A stretch of 64,000 nucleotides of DNA from Ceratothoa steindachneri (lineage: Eukaryota > Arthropoda > Malacostraca > Isopoda > Cymothoidae), in the NCBI GenBank assembly GCA_963969495.1, contig OZ018319.1, positions 209,458,247 through 209,522,246 of the forward strand, given 5' to 3'. The notes beneath the pieces were generated by a model. The model saw only the letters and a program-made list of their open reading frames with translations, made no database searches and had not been told where the DNA came from. Shown here piece after piece: positions 12,771 to 23,482 of this stretch (positions are counted from its first letter, which is position 1; every line of letters begins with the position of its first letter). Made by a program: the position numbers and the translations under genes.

Positions 12771-12950
12771 CTTGGCCAAAGTCAAGGTCTTTTACTGAGT
12801 TTTGATACAATGTATGGTTTTTGTCACTAATTTGTTTCAGAATCCTTTAGTTTAGAATGAACCTATATGGCAACATTCAGTGTGTCTCTGATGTAGCAAC
12901 CACCTGATATAGATGTTATAACTGTCCTAAATTTTAAAGGAGCTGCAAGA

Positions 12951-13333
12951 ATGAAGAGACATGGAAAAGATATTACACCATTTGATAAAGGACGCATCGT
13001 CGCCTTCCATAAATGTGGCAAATCAACACGTGATATCTCTACAGCAACATGTATAGGCATGGGGACTAAACAGAGAACAGAAATGAACGTTCATCTCTTG
13101 GCAAATGTGGTAGGCATCAAATTCTTGACGAAGGTGACAGGCGCTCCTTGAAGTGTTTGGTCAAGAAAAATTAGCCTTCCTCGATGCAGCATGTTCTGCG
13201 AAGGTCTAAAAACGACTTCAACGAGAACTATGCGTCGTGAACTGAAAAAGATCATGTACGCAGCTGTGTCTCAATCAGGAAGCCAGTTGAAACTGCAACA
13301 AATCGAAAAAAAGTCTTCAGTTCGCCAAAGAGC
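12951..13333 (+). pseudogene. Tc1-like transposase, N-terminal fragment
   Basis: The frame opens MKRHGKDITPFDKGRIVAFH and continues CGKSTRDISTATCI, the first paired-type HTH of Tc1-like transposases (the start of the DNA-binding domain). After frameshifts the sequence keeps family features: TRTMRRELKK (about 13228-13257) and KSLQFAKEH (about 13307-13333), the position where Tc1 proteins read RLxFAKEH just before the catalytic core. The gene then stops abruptly at the LINE 3' end at about 13335, so the catalytic DDE core is missing. Confidence 0.7.
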
Positions 13334-13687
13334 ATAATAATAATAATAAGTCTTTTGCAATGCGCTCTTCAAGGCCTGAGGCCTTCCCAGAGCGCACGTT
13401 GTGCTGAGATGAGAATGGAAATTCCATGGAAATTCAAGAGGGGGAGAAGGCGATACTGAAAAGATGCGTTTTAAGCAGACGCTTAAATGTGGTAAGAGAG
13501 GGAGAAGACCTGATTTCAGCAGGAAGAGCATTGCACAACTTAGGGGCGCAGATTGAGAAGGAACAGTCCCCCATTGAGCAGAGGGATGAAGGAGGAATAT
13601 TCAAAAGAGGTGCCTGTGATGACCGAAGTGCCCGAGGGACATGGCGTGGCTAGAGGGCAGAAGAGAGGTAAGACGGGGCCTTGTTGT

Positions 13688-15100
13688 TTAGAGCTTTAAA
13701 TGTGAAGAGAAGTATCTTGAAGTGAGTACGGTATCTGACAGGGGGCCAGTGCTGTTCATGCAGCAAGGGTTTCGAGGGAGAGAAGCGAGGGCGACGGAGG
13801 AGAAGCCGGGCGGCATAGTTCTGTACAAGTTAAAAGGGTGGAGAGAGGAGGATGGCAGATTCACAAGCAGAGAGTTACAGTAGTCAAGGCGTGAGGTGAT
13901 GAAGGCATGAACAGCAGTCTCAAGACTTTGGCGATCAAAGTGAGAGCGAATGCGAGAGAAGTTACGAAGGAAACATAGAGAGGATTTGCTGACATTGCGA
14001 ATATGAGGCTTAAAGGAGAGATGCTCATCAAAAACAACACCCAGATTCCTAAAGCAGTCAGAGAAAATGATAGTATTACCACCCAGAGTAAGCGAGGGAA
14101 AGAAAGATTTAGATTTTTTGACAAGAGCAGGGGTGCTGACGAGGAGGACCTCAGTTTTGGAGTGATTAAGCCTGAGGAAGTTAGTAGAGAGCCAGTCAGA
14201 AATAAAGGAGTAGGCAGCCAGGAGGTCAGTGATAGAGTAGGCAAGAGACGTAGGGGATGAGGAAACGAAAATTTCTGTGTCATCAGCATAGAGGTGGAAG
14301 GATAGACCGAGAATATGGAGGAGGGAACTAAGAGGGAGAAGGTAGATACGAAATAGTAGAGGACCAAGGACAGAGCCTTGTGGCACTCCAAAGCGAATGA
14401 GGGTAGAGTCGGATGAAACGTCGTCAATCACAACGGATTGGGTACGAGACAAGAGGTAAGAGTGGAACCAGTCAAGCATGGTACCTGATATGCCGAAGAA
14501 AGAGTGGAGACGATCAAGTAGGACGGTATGGTCAATAGTATTGAAGGCAGAGGAGAAGTCGAGTAGAACGAGGATGGAGGCACACCCATTGTCCGCGGCT
14601 CTTCGTAAGCAATCAGGCACATTGAGAAGGGTGGTTTCTGTGGAGTGACCTGACTTGAAACCAGATTGATAGGTTTCATCAATGTTACAGGCCACCATGT
14701 GACTGTTGATGCGAGAAGCAACCACTCTCTACAGAACCTTAGAGAGGAAAGGAAGTTGCGAAATCGGGCGATAATTGGAAGGATCAGTGGGGTTCAGTTG
14801 AGGCTTTTTAAGAATCGGACGGCTGTGGGCACGTTTGAAGCAAGAGGGAACAAGACAAGTTGCAAGTGAAGTGTTGAACAGGTGAAGAAGCGTTGGGAGG
14901 ATAGCAGTCAGAATTTTACATAACAGTTTAGGCGGAAAAATGTCCTTTGGGGAGCCCGATTTCTTAGAAGGCGAGAGCAGGGCTGTAAGCTCCAACGCGG
15001 TCACAGCGGGGAAAACTATAAGCGGCTGTGGCGAGAAGTCAGGGAGAATGGCAGGAGCCGGGACAGAAGGATGAAGGGGGGAAAGCACGGAGGTTAGTAA
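13688..15100 (-). pseudogene. L2/CR1-like reverse transcriptase
   Basis: Two adjoining minus-strand frames give a nearly complete RT. The first (15244-14729) includes SGSPKDIFPPKLL and NYRPISQLPFLSKVL. The second (14725-13688) includes the palm: VLLDFSSAFNTIDHTVLLDR with the first catalytic Asp, GVPQGSVLGPLLF, and the intact catalytic box HLYADDTEIFV, then LNHSKTEVLLVST and FRNLGVVFDEHLSF. The two parts are joined across one stop at about 14727. In an intact LINE this enzyme copies the element RNA at a nicked target. Confidence 0.85.
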
Positions 15101-15905
15101 CCTTATCTGCGAAGAAATTCGAGAGAGTAGCAGGGCTAATGGGTGGGGAGACCTGGGCTGGGGAAGTAAGACGGGAGAGCAGGCGGAAGACGGTACGGGT
15201 CTCATTCCTATTATCAGTAAGCAGATTACGTGAGTAGGCTTCACGAGTAGATTTTAATTTCGCCACGTAGGAAGCTGTCGCAAGTGGGAACACCAGTGAG
15301 AGAGGGGTCGTGTCTTGCCCACGGGTGCGAGCCTTTCTAAAGACTCTTTCATGGCCACGCATGGACTGCCTAGCACGGAGGAGTTCCATAGAGTACAAAG
15401 GGGTACGGTGACAACGGGAGTTCGAATGGGTTACAAGGGCAGAGTGGGCATCAAGACAAGTGAGAAGGGGTTGCTCCAAAGAAGAGAGAATCTGGTCAGG
15501 AGAGGCAGAAGCATCAATTGGAGGAAGTTTGGAGGCCACATCATTAGATAGGGAGGGAATATCAATGGAGGCAAGTCGACGGAAATGCTTGGGATTATGA
15601 GACAGCTGGGGAGGTATATTGAATGGGATAGAGAAGTTGAAGTTGATAAGGAAGTGATCAGATATAGCATTGGACAAATTTGTAGTCGTCAGGTTGGAAA
15701 TAAGACAGTCAGAGATTACAAGGTCTAAAATGTTACCGTGAGAGTGGGTAGGGTAAGAAACGTGTTGGGTGAGGGAGAAGAGATCAAGGATTTCAGAAAA
15801 GGCTTTGAAATTAAGATTGTTGCCAGGAAGGTTTAAATCACTGAGGATTAGCAGAGAACCAGTGGGGAAAAGGCCAGCAAGGAGGTTACTAAATTAATCA
15901 AGAAA
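15039..15905 (-). pseudogene. L2/CR1-like LINE endonuclease end and linker
   Basis: On the minus strand from 15905: LLILSDLNLPGNNLNFKAF, then SYPTHSHGNILDLVISDC, then AISDHFLINFNFSIPF. These are the C-terminal blocks of APE-type LINE endonuclease (GDFN-like, THxxGNxLDLV and SDH). The frame 15677-15039 carries the linker to RT, including a basic segment before NLLTDNRNETRTVFRLLSRL. The N-terminal half of the endonuclease is missing. The first block has LSDLN instead of GDFN, a loss of a conserved residue. Confidence 0.75.
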
Positions 15906-16400
15906 AAGCTCGCTCTATTTATAAATATCCGCTTCGATTACATACCCCCTGATCTAACTTATTTTGGATTGTTCGCCCTGCCCTTATAATTCTTTCTTGC
16001 TTATGTTTATAGTGAATTTTTTGTATTCCGCTTGATGCTTGATTCATGTTTATTATTCATATTTGCTGCTCATGGGACTATTTAATCTTTCTTTTTTTCT
16101 CAGTCTTATTAATCGATTTCTTCATGCCTTGCTTTCGACTTTATTGCTATAGGTAACAATTTTTGTATTTCGATAGGAATTTAATTCATGTTTATTATGC
16201 ATATTTTAAACTCTTGGGATTATTATTTAATTTAGTTATTTTTACGATATTACATCAATTTCTTATTAATAGACTTTCACCAATTTGGTTTCAACGGTTA
16301 GGGTTATATATTTCATTTTAACTTCTTGCTTTCGGTTATCATTTTCGACTCCTGTCATGTTTTTTATTGCTCTGTTTAGTTATTCTTATAAAAATAATTC
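15906..16400. other. Unannotated AT-rich stretch
   Basis: No coding signal. The missing C-terminal half of the Tc1-like gene does not resume here. Confidence 0.5.
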
Positions 16401-16417
16401 TTTGTATTTAGAATTGG

Positions 16418-16450
16418 CTGATGATGGTCATCGTTAATGACCGAAACGTC
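16418..16450 (+). ncRNA. Hammerhead-ribozyme-like core
   Basis: The core CTGATGA (16418-16424) is followed by one extra T, a six-pair stem (GGTCAT at 16426-16431 with ATGACC at 16437-16442), then GAAAC (16443-16447) and GTC (16448-16450). This is the order of conserved blocks in a type I hammerhead with a minimal stem III, as described for Penelope-like elements. The additional nucleotide before stem II and a weak stem I argue against full activity. A (TA)n tract follows at 16535, as at other Penelope-related ends in the window. Confidence 0.45.
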
Positions 16451-16531
16451 CGGAAAATTAAATGTTCAAAACCATCGCATATGTCTTCATATTCCTGCTA
16501 CGAATAAGGTTGCCAAGGAACGACTCCATCA

Positions 16532-16644
<113 letters not shown>

Positions 16645-16649
16645 CATAT

Positions 16650-17850
16650 TATTATACAACTTTTTCTGAATAGAAGAATACAAGTATGACCTAAAAAGGA
16701 AATATAAACATAAACAGATCTGAAAATTGGGAGGCTTCAGCCCCCTAGCCCTTGCAGACACACTAAATAAACTTATCCTTAAGCATCTTGCAACAAATCT
16801 TGAAGAATTTAAACAACTCTCAGAATCATGATTTCTTTTCGCAAAACGACATTAATTTCTTAACCACCTACTCTTTTCTTCAATATCCTTTGGGCTTGTA
16901 GATGCTAAGGGATTTTTATTGTAACCATAACTCTGTTCGATTTATTAAGATCTGACTTAAATATTCATGCCAAAAAATCCATAATTAACATTGAAAATAT
17001 TCACGAAAGTCTTTTGCAAATACTTCCTCATTCACTAGAAGCAGAGCTTTTAGGAGCAGAGTCTCTTTTCCCATAATTATCTTACTTTGGTGTGTAAAAA
17101 GCAGCATCTGTGTCGTTTACAGGAATTCATCTTAATTCATGTCTTTGTTGAATTAATAATTTTAATTAACTACTTTAGACATGATCAAAATTTGTTTGAA
17201 TTCGAATTCAGCTCTATTTGATATCACTACGCCAAACAGCATTTTTTCCGCATATGTTACAACAAACATATGTATGCTGTCAAAAATTTACTTCCTGCAT
17301 ATTTTGAGTATAGTTACTTCTACTGCATGGCATATATGCACTAACTTCTTAGGAAGCTAATCAAATGAGCTTAAATGGTAGCTCCAATTTCGTCCTTTTC
17401 CACCAGTAATTTTTTGATGTTCTAATAAAACAATAATTTTTTTTTATTTATGATTAATAAAACAATTTCATAGTTTAAAAATTGAGCCACGCCCCAATCA
17501 ACTAACTCCATTATTCAAGTTATTTAATAATTCAATGACTAAAATTCCTATAAAGCTATCATAAACTCATTATTATTGCTGTGGAGAAGATTTATCGAAA
17601 TTTCGATTAGGCCTATATAAATGATAACAGAATTAGGCTATTTGCAAGGCGGTCCCGTAGCGGGTAGTAGATGTTTTTGTTCTTGATTATAGCTCCCCGG
17701 GAGCAGATGACATCTCTGCTCGACCGCTTGGTAGATTAGGGTAGAAAGCTTTGGTCTCACAGCTTATGCGTTAGACCTCGCCACCGTTACCACGATTAAG
17801 TGGGGCCTCGTTTTCTGTGAGGCTGTCCTGAGGTAGATTTGTAGGGTGCG
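16650..17850. other. Unannotated AT-rich stretch
   Basis: No gene or repeat with a second copy in the window. A phrase near 16733 (GGCTTCAGCCCCCTAGCCC) resembles a small DNA-transposon end, but no partner end was found. Confidence 0.45.
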
Positions 17851-17899
17851 AGAAGTTCAGGCGAGCGTCTTAAATGCTTTGCTTGAATAAGTCTTTTTG

Positions 17900-17965
17900 G
17901 GGACTCAGGATGGCAGAGTCGTTTAAGACGCGGGAATCGCGTTCGAAACTCGCTTCGCTACTTTG
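17900..17965 (+). repeat. tRNA-like segment, possible SINE head
   Basis: GGATGGCAGAGTCGTTTAAG (from about 17908) resembles an A box of a class II tRNA. GCGTTCGAAACTCGC follows in B-box position. The spacing between them is shorter than in a functional tRNA and no cloverleaf can be drawn, so this is at best a tRNA-derived SINE fragment. Confidence 0.35.
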
Positions 17966-18116
17966 CTTTCTTTACTTTTCTTTGCCCCCTTTCCTACTCA
18001 AAGCTATCCACAGATTCTCTCTGAATCGAGTGTTTGCGTTCAGAGAACACGGAGATAAGGGATGTAAGCTGTATGCTCCTGGATCGTGAGAAAGCGTATG
18101 ATTGTGGTAATAAGTA

Positions 18117-19504
18117 TGTGATAGAACGTGTTGAAGCTGCGTTTAATTTCAACTCCTACCCCGTATTATTTAAAACCACGATGCTGCCCACGTGCATCTT
18201 CGATTCGAGGCTTGGAGTCTTATCTCAGCTACCGGATGCCAATGTTTAAACAAGGAGGTTATCGTCCCCCCGTTCGCCCCGATACGCCGACCTCGCCAGA
18301 TCGAGTTAGGCTTATGAACAGATAAGGCATTGTTCCCCGGCCCGGCTGTGCGTTCCCTCCAAGCTTCCACTCCCTTTTCCCCCACGCCAAGGAGATGTCC
18401 TGGCTATTTATATGGAAACTTTACCACTAAGATCAGATTGGAGATCCAGATTTTCGTCGCGAAACATCACCACGACCCTCTCTCCCTTTGTGCGCCAAGG
18501 GACCTCGACCTCGAGATTCACCATCACTTGTCCAGAAGGAGGACAATATTCCTTGAGTGCCAAAGGTTCAAGCCTTTCCGACGCCAAGTCCCCCAAGGCT
18601 TCCCCCCCCTGTTGTTCAAGGGAGAACAGCATTAGAACAGCCATTGTTCGTTTTGAGCCCTTCGCCAAGAAACGGTTCTCTTCTTCCCCCCTGTTGTTCA
18701 AGGGAGAACAGCATTAGAACAGCCATTGTTCGTTTTGAGCCCTTCGCCAAGAAACGGTTCTCTTCCCCCCCTGTTGTTCAAGGGAGAACAGCATTAGAAC
18801 AGCCATTGTTCGTTTTGAGCACTTCGCCAAGAAACGGTTCTCACCCCCCCCCCTGTTGTTCAGAGGAGAACAACATTAGAACAGCCATTGTTCTTGAGCC
18901 CGTAAACAAGAGACGGTTCTCATCCCCCCTTTGTTCAGAAGAGAACAACCTAGAACAGCCATTGTTCTTCAAGCCGTTCGTCGAGAAACGGTTCTCCTTC
19001 CCAAGACGCCTCGTCAGGATCCTTTTATCCCCCCCCTTCGGCTGGAACTCGCCAGCGGACCGAAACTCCTTTGCGCCACCTTCCACTGCACCACTAGTGC
19101 CAAAGTTACGTAAGCCAAACTTCACCTTTGAGTATTGATCCCTTTTGTCAATTCTATCCTGTGCTTTAAATTGTTTATCGAACCATCCCATCTCTTTAAC
19201 TCTATATTTGTTTTACCTTTTTTAATCCCTTAAATCCTTGGATTAGCCCGAGTCTCCACGACCCTTTCCATTCTGTTTATGTCAATATTTTCCGTTTTTG
19301 CGTATTGTTTATAGTTATTATTAATAAAACTCTATTTTATTAATGATAGCAATATTATTATTCTTGAGCTCAGTTCCACTTCTTAAGCATATCGAAGATA
19401 CATAATATCGGCCGCCAGACAGTAAACGCACTCTAAAGATAATTAAGGAAGTTCCCTCAACGAATAGTGTAATATATGGTATCGTCGGGAGTCATTCTAC
19501 GACA
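18117..19504 (+). mobile_element. Solo LTR (family C), 1388 bp
   Basis: Starts TGTGATAGAACG and ends ATTCTACGACA, with canonical TG...CA. The whole unit is matched in inverse orientation by 55298-56678. It has a TATA-like TATTTATATGG at 18405 and AATAAA at 19323. Flanking 5-bp direct repeats are AAGTA (18112-18116) and AAGTT (19505-19509), four of five matching, as expected of an aged target-site duplication. No retroelement coding sequence lies on either side, so it is a solo LTR left by LTR-LTR recombination. Open frames inside it are not genes. Confidence 0.88.
18609..19010 (+). repeat. 80-bp minisatellite inside the LTR, five units
   Basis: Units begin with CTGTTGTTCAAGGGAGAAC or variants at 18609, 18691, 18771, 18853 and 18929. 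Each contains AACAGCCATTGTTC and ends near AACGGTTCTC. The inverse copy of this LTR (55.8-56.2 kb) also carries about five units, so the array predates the two insertions. Confidence 0.85.
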
Positions 19505-19589
19505 AAGTTATACTATGAAAGCGTAAACAAAAATATGGAGTGAGTGGTAACGGTACGAAAAGTACCTAAGAAAGGTGTGTTAAGATGAA

Positions 19590-20170
19590 AGATAGCAGTA
19601 GTGAGTAGTTTAATATATGTCGGAGAGTAAGGCAAGGGTGCGTGATATTGTGGGTTTCTTAATATGTTTACAAACATAGTTATGAGAGAAATGGCAATGA
19701 GGTAGAATCGTAAGAAATTTATGATGGATATTGAAGGACGGGGTGTGTCTACGTTGGTATTTCCTGACGACACGGTAGGGCCTGAGAGTGAGTTAGATTC
19801 GGCCTTATTGATTGAAACGTTGGAAAGAATATGCGTACGGAGAAAGCGAAAAGTAAATAAAAGAAAGGAGTGAGGCTATAGAGTCTCTGTAGTTGATGAT
19901 GATGTGCAACGTTTTAATTATCTAAGGCGAATTTCAACCCTTTTATGACAGTGGCACCATGATTCGTATCTCGAAGCAGCCGTGGCACACCCACTATAAA
20001 ATACGTGTCGTGGTATAGGAAGGACCGAGTGGATGGTGTTCATACTCGTACGTAAGGGTTGGTTACGTACTACAAAACTCCATGATTACGTTTTCTCTCT
20101 AAGAGTGCTATATTTGATTATATTATGATTATTATTATTATTACGTTAATCTTTGAGGGTTCCCAGTGCT
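19590..20170 (+). pseudogene. Decayed LINE reverse transcriptase
   Basis: The plus-strand frame from about 19670 reads NMFTNIVMREMAMR, a stop, then GRGVSTLVFPDDTVGPESEL and ALLIETLERICVRRKRKVNK. This matches the RT segment around the catalytic box of LINEs in which LLFADDTALVADSEEKL is followed by a Val-Cys-Arg-Arg block. Here the box is LVFPDDT, with both Asp kept. Further decayed pieces (FNYLRRIST, about 19917-19943) correspond to the FKYLGS block. Only about 600 bp survive. Confidence 0.5.
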
Positions 20171-20835
20171 TTGCTCAGCGTTTCTAAGATTGAATAAGAA
20201 AAATTGTTTCTAAGAAAACTAGAACTTTAATTAAAAACATGAACCAATGAAATTTAACAAACTAATTACACAGAAAAAAATTTTCAGTGAGGCTTTCTAA
20301 ATTACATACTTGAATTTATAGTAATGGTTGACACACAGCTCACTTTAATATTAAATGCAACTAACCTCAACGAAACAGATACCGAAGGTTTAAATACGTT
20401 ACGAGATTCCACGATAATCGGATTTGAGTCTGACCTTGAACTCAATAGTTGTCACATCAAGAATGTTGTTTCCGGGCCGACGTGTAGATCAGCGTCCAGA
20501 GGGGCAGTGGGGGGAATGCTTTACAGCCGCAGAAGACCTCGGAGCGTATGGCATATGGGGAGACGCACGGCTTCTGGAGGAAATAATCTCCCTACGGGAC
20601 AGGGAAAAACGCGATCTTCTACTCTTCAGGTTACTCTGGCAATAATTCGCACTGGCGAGCGATGAGCCAATGCGTGAATCCTTTGACTAAGGGGAGTATT
20701 TGAAGGAGTTGACTTTGGGGTATTCCTCAAGGGCGAGGACTATCTCTGTGTTTTGGGATACACCAGGATAGGGGATTTCTCTGACGAGAGTTAGTTAAAC
20801 TTGCTTCTTAAATCAGGTTAACTTAAAGTTCGGTG
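20171..20835. other. Unannotated stretch
   Basis: Contains an AT-rich part and a GC-richer part (20460-20640) with two overlapping open frames. I recognise no family in either. Confidence 0.45.
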
Positions 20836-20837
20836 TG

Positions 20838-21050
20838 ACCACCAGGAACTGGCTCGAGGAGGAGCTTCATCTTAGTTTTTCTCGTTGGTTTGCCGGGCAC
20901 TTATGCCGGTCTCCGCTCTCTAGATATCTCTAACGATCTACCTCTGACAGGCTTTTAAATTCGTTGTGATCACCAGGAACTGGCTCCGGATGAGCTTCTT
21001 CAGCGTCCCTTTTGTTGGTAGCCGGGCCTCTTGACGGTCTTTGCCGCTTT
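20838..21050. repeat. Two-unit diverged tandem repeat, about 127-bp period
   Basis: The block ACCAGGAACTGGCTC appears at about 20840 and 20968. Each is followed by GAGCTTC and a GCCGGGC...GGTCT segment before CCGCT. Units are clearly diverged. Confidence 0.65.
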
Positions 21051-21349
21051 GATGACTAACGTAATCTCTCGTTTTTCCCAAGTTATTTGATTTTATACTT
21101 CACTACCCTACTGGGGGTAGGGGAAAGAGGGGAGAATGCGTTGACAGGCTGTATTAAGTCTCCTCCTTTAACGATTTTGCTCAGAGTGCCTTTCAGCCAA
21201 CCCTAAAGGGGATCTTCTGGCTTTAAGACGAGGCTGCTCTAATTTCGCATGTGCCTTGAAATTAAATATCAACTCTTAGGAGAAATCTTGCTGTTTAAAT
21301 CCATGTTAGGGTCACGGGTCCGACCTGAGCTGATTAGTGCATTATGTGG

Positions 21350-21384
21350 TCTCTCCCCTCGTCTCGAAGAGACGAGGGGAGAGA
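21350..21384. repeat. Perfect 16-bp inverted repeat (hairpin)
   Basis: Arms TCTCTCCCCTCGTCTC (21350-21365) and its exact reverse complement (21369-21384) with the loop GAA. GC-rich within an AT-rich region. It is not followed by a T run, and this is a eukaryotic sequence, so a bacterial-type terminator is not proposed. Confidence 0.85.
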
Positions 21385-21599
21385 GGGAAGGAGGTTAAGT
21401 GGTCGAGCTACACCGTCTCCAAATACAGGACGTTGTGGTTAAAGACTAGTCGCTCAATTGTTAGGGTGGGGTATCGATTCCCTTACAATACGATACATAA
21501 TGCATATAAATACTTAAATAAGTGGAAAGAACTTCAAAATTAACTACGATTGACATTCGACCTAATTAAATCAAAATACGACATAAAATTTTAAAAAAT

Positions 21600-22200
21600 A
21601 ATAAATCTTACCATGAATAGTTTAATGGGAAATTTGAGCTTGTTCCGAGAAGCGGTCAATGAGTTATGCAATTTGGATATAAGGAATCGAGATATGAGGA
21701 AATCTGTTTTATTATTTTTCAATATCACTACCCTCGACCTCAATGCACTTGCGCCACTTGTCCCTGAGGCTTCGAATTTCCGACAACCAGAAATCTCCCG
21801 ACTGCTGTTCAATCCACTCCTGGACGGCGAGCTGGACATCTTTATCGTCCCCAAACTGGCGTCCACGCAGTGCAGCCTTGAGCTGGCGGAATAAAAAGTA
21901 TTTGCTAGGGGCCGCAAGTTTTCGCTCGATTTCTTAGACCTCCACCGGTCGATTTTCGAGGATGATCCTCTCCAAACGGGCCACATTGTCCTCGTTGGTC
22001 ACGTCTGACCAGCGTCTTGGAGGGGGGTCATCTTCAAGGGACTCGCAACCATAGCAAAACTCCCTATTCCAGCGAGCAATGGTTGCATAGGAAGGGGCGG
22101 TGTCGGTGTACACTGTCACCATGCGTTCATGGATCTCTTTTCCATTCTTGCCTTCTTTGCTAAATCTTTGATCAATGCGCGGTGCTCAACCTTCTCCATT
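21600..22200 (-). pseudogene. mariner-like transposase, internally deleted
   Basis: Minus strand. It begins MEKVEHRALIKDLAKKARME at about 22199. A frameshift leads to VTVYTDTAPSYATIARWNRE (HTH region, GESLEDDP-like block following). Immediately after ENRPVEV it jumps to ERKLAAPSKYFLFRQLKAAL then GRQFGDDKDVQLAVQEWIEQ and RDKWRKCIEVEGSDIEK, the C-terminal end of mariner. The central catalytic region with the DD34D triad is missing, so this is a deletion derivative. A terminal-repeat-like sequence (CAAAACTTATTGACCG, 22356-22371) lies upstream of the start, as expected of a mariner end. Confidence 0.8.
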
Positions 22201-23012
22201 GTTGAAAAAAATATGACTGACGATCTGCGATCAGCTACTGCTTCTTGGAATAGACGAGGCAGGAGCGTGCGGCTGCAGGTCCTGACTTGTCATAACTTGT
22301 CCTAACACCCCCACAAAAAGCCATCCCCTTCCTCTGTTTTGCCCTACCGATTCGCAAAACTTATTGACCGCCCCTCGTACGTATCGCATAATTCTTCAAT
22401 ATTGGGAATTAGAGTTGACAAGGCAACTCTCATTTCTGCAATCTTTCTCTTTTCCTTATTTTTTGTCGCACAATAAAGAGGCTAATTTCAAAATGCTTTA
22501 ACCCTTTGATGTCAGCTACAGGAGGGTTGGATTCAAAATCGTTCTTTTTGTGATTTTTTATCATCTCATATATTAGAAAAAAAGTTCTAAAAGTTTCTTT
22601 GCTCAAAAATAATAATAATAAAGAGGTAAACTGAGGTGATGCATAAAGAAATCACTTAACAGATATAGTGGTGATGTATAAATGCATCACTTTAATGAAA
22701 TGAAGGAAATGACTGGTTATTTTTGCTTTAAATTTTAGTTTAAAATCAATTCACATATTAAGGCAAACACTACCGAGCATAAAATTCACATATATAATAA
22801 TTAAAAGGTTATTGAAAATGTTGACTCAGCAAAAAATATATATATTTGCAAGACAAGTTTTACAAAATGAATAGCCTCATAGCATATACTCAACAAAATT
22901 GTGCCTATAGAACAAAATAAACATGTTTTTATCATTTGTAACTGCCTAAATATTTATTAAAAAAACAGATTTTCTAGTAACTAACTTTATCTAATCTAAA
23001 TCTTAATCTAAA

Positions 23013-23111
23013 ATTTGCTAAGTATAATGACTAAGATTGTTGAACTAACATTTTGTAGAGATAGGAGGTGTATATGGTGTGGTGAATTATTTGAAGCCCC
23101 ACCTTGCAGGA
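23013..23111. repeat. 99-bp direct repeat in the piggyBac element, copy 1
   Basis: ATTTGCTAAGTATAATGACT through CACCTTGCAGGA. The second copy is at 24011-24109 and differs at about one position (TGTATA versus TGCATA). Copy 1 lies in the 3' untranslated side of the transposase gene. Confidence 0.95.
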
Positions 23112-23189
23112 TCCTTTATTAAATTTTTAGTAATGTAAACACTTTCCCATTTTTAACAAAGGATTAATTTCTTTAAAGGTTATTTTTTT

Positions 23190-23380
23190 CCAGTTGTATA
23201 TATGTCTTATCTTGCCAAATAAAAACTTCGAAAACAGCTTCTTTTCCCTGAAAGGCACAATGGCACATCACATGTTTCCCAAAGCCATTGTGTTTGATGT
23301 GGCTCCGCTTTTGTACTGCAAAAATTACACCTCCTATGAGATGCTATTTTTATTGGTAGATGTGCTGATTTATCGTGCCT
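23190..23380 (-). pseudogene. piggyBac transposase C-terminal cysteine-rich domain
   Basis: On the minus strand the reading includes RRCNFCSTKAEPHQTQWLWE then TCDVPLCLSGK. The C-x2-C and C-x2-C-x4-C pattern is the RING-like cysteine-rich domain that ends piggyBac transposases and binds the transposon ends. It is out of frame with the upstream transposase piece at 23785-23483 and has lost one further position (Cys to Trp before ETC). Confidence 0.8.
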
Positions 23381-23482
23381 AATTTCCTTTGGTATATTAT
23401 TTTTAAACCGCTTTTATTTCTGGTATCAAGCACATTGGGCTCTTCACATTTTCACTTGATTTACATCCAAACAAGCCCTGGA

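Larger units (their letters stand above)
13335..15905 (-). mobile_element. L2/CR1-like LINE, 5'-truncated
   Basis: Minus-strand element from the endonuclease C-terminal part (about 15905) through RT to a 3' end at 13335-13350 that carries a short (TTA)n tail, a feature of L2/CR1-type LINEs. The coding frame is broken in only a few places and the RT active site is intact, so it is younger than the other LINEs here. Its 3' end directly abuts the Tc1-like fragment at 13333. Confidence 0.85.

Noticed and set aside
13861..14427. 188-codon minus-strand frame, Leu-Ser-rich
   Set aside because: It is the out-of-phase shadow of the LINE RT frame 14725-13688.
18609..19010. CRISPR-like regular spacing
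   Set aside because: The units are contiguous diverged 80-bp tandem repeats within an LTR of a eukaryotic genome, with no repeat-spacer alternation.
18330..19191. Several overlapping frames of 60-193 codons, some Pro-rich
   Set aside because: All lie inside a solo LTR and its minisatellite; the inverse copy at 55.3-56.7 kb shows the same frames.
21350..21384. Rho-independent terminator
   Set aside because: No T run follows, and the context is eukaryotic.
21385..21495. Possible tRNA or SINE (AGTGGTCGAGC ... GGTATCGATTCCC)
   Set aside because: The A and B boxes are too diverged and no cloverleaf can be drawn.
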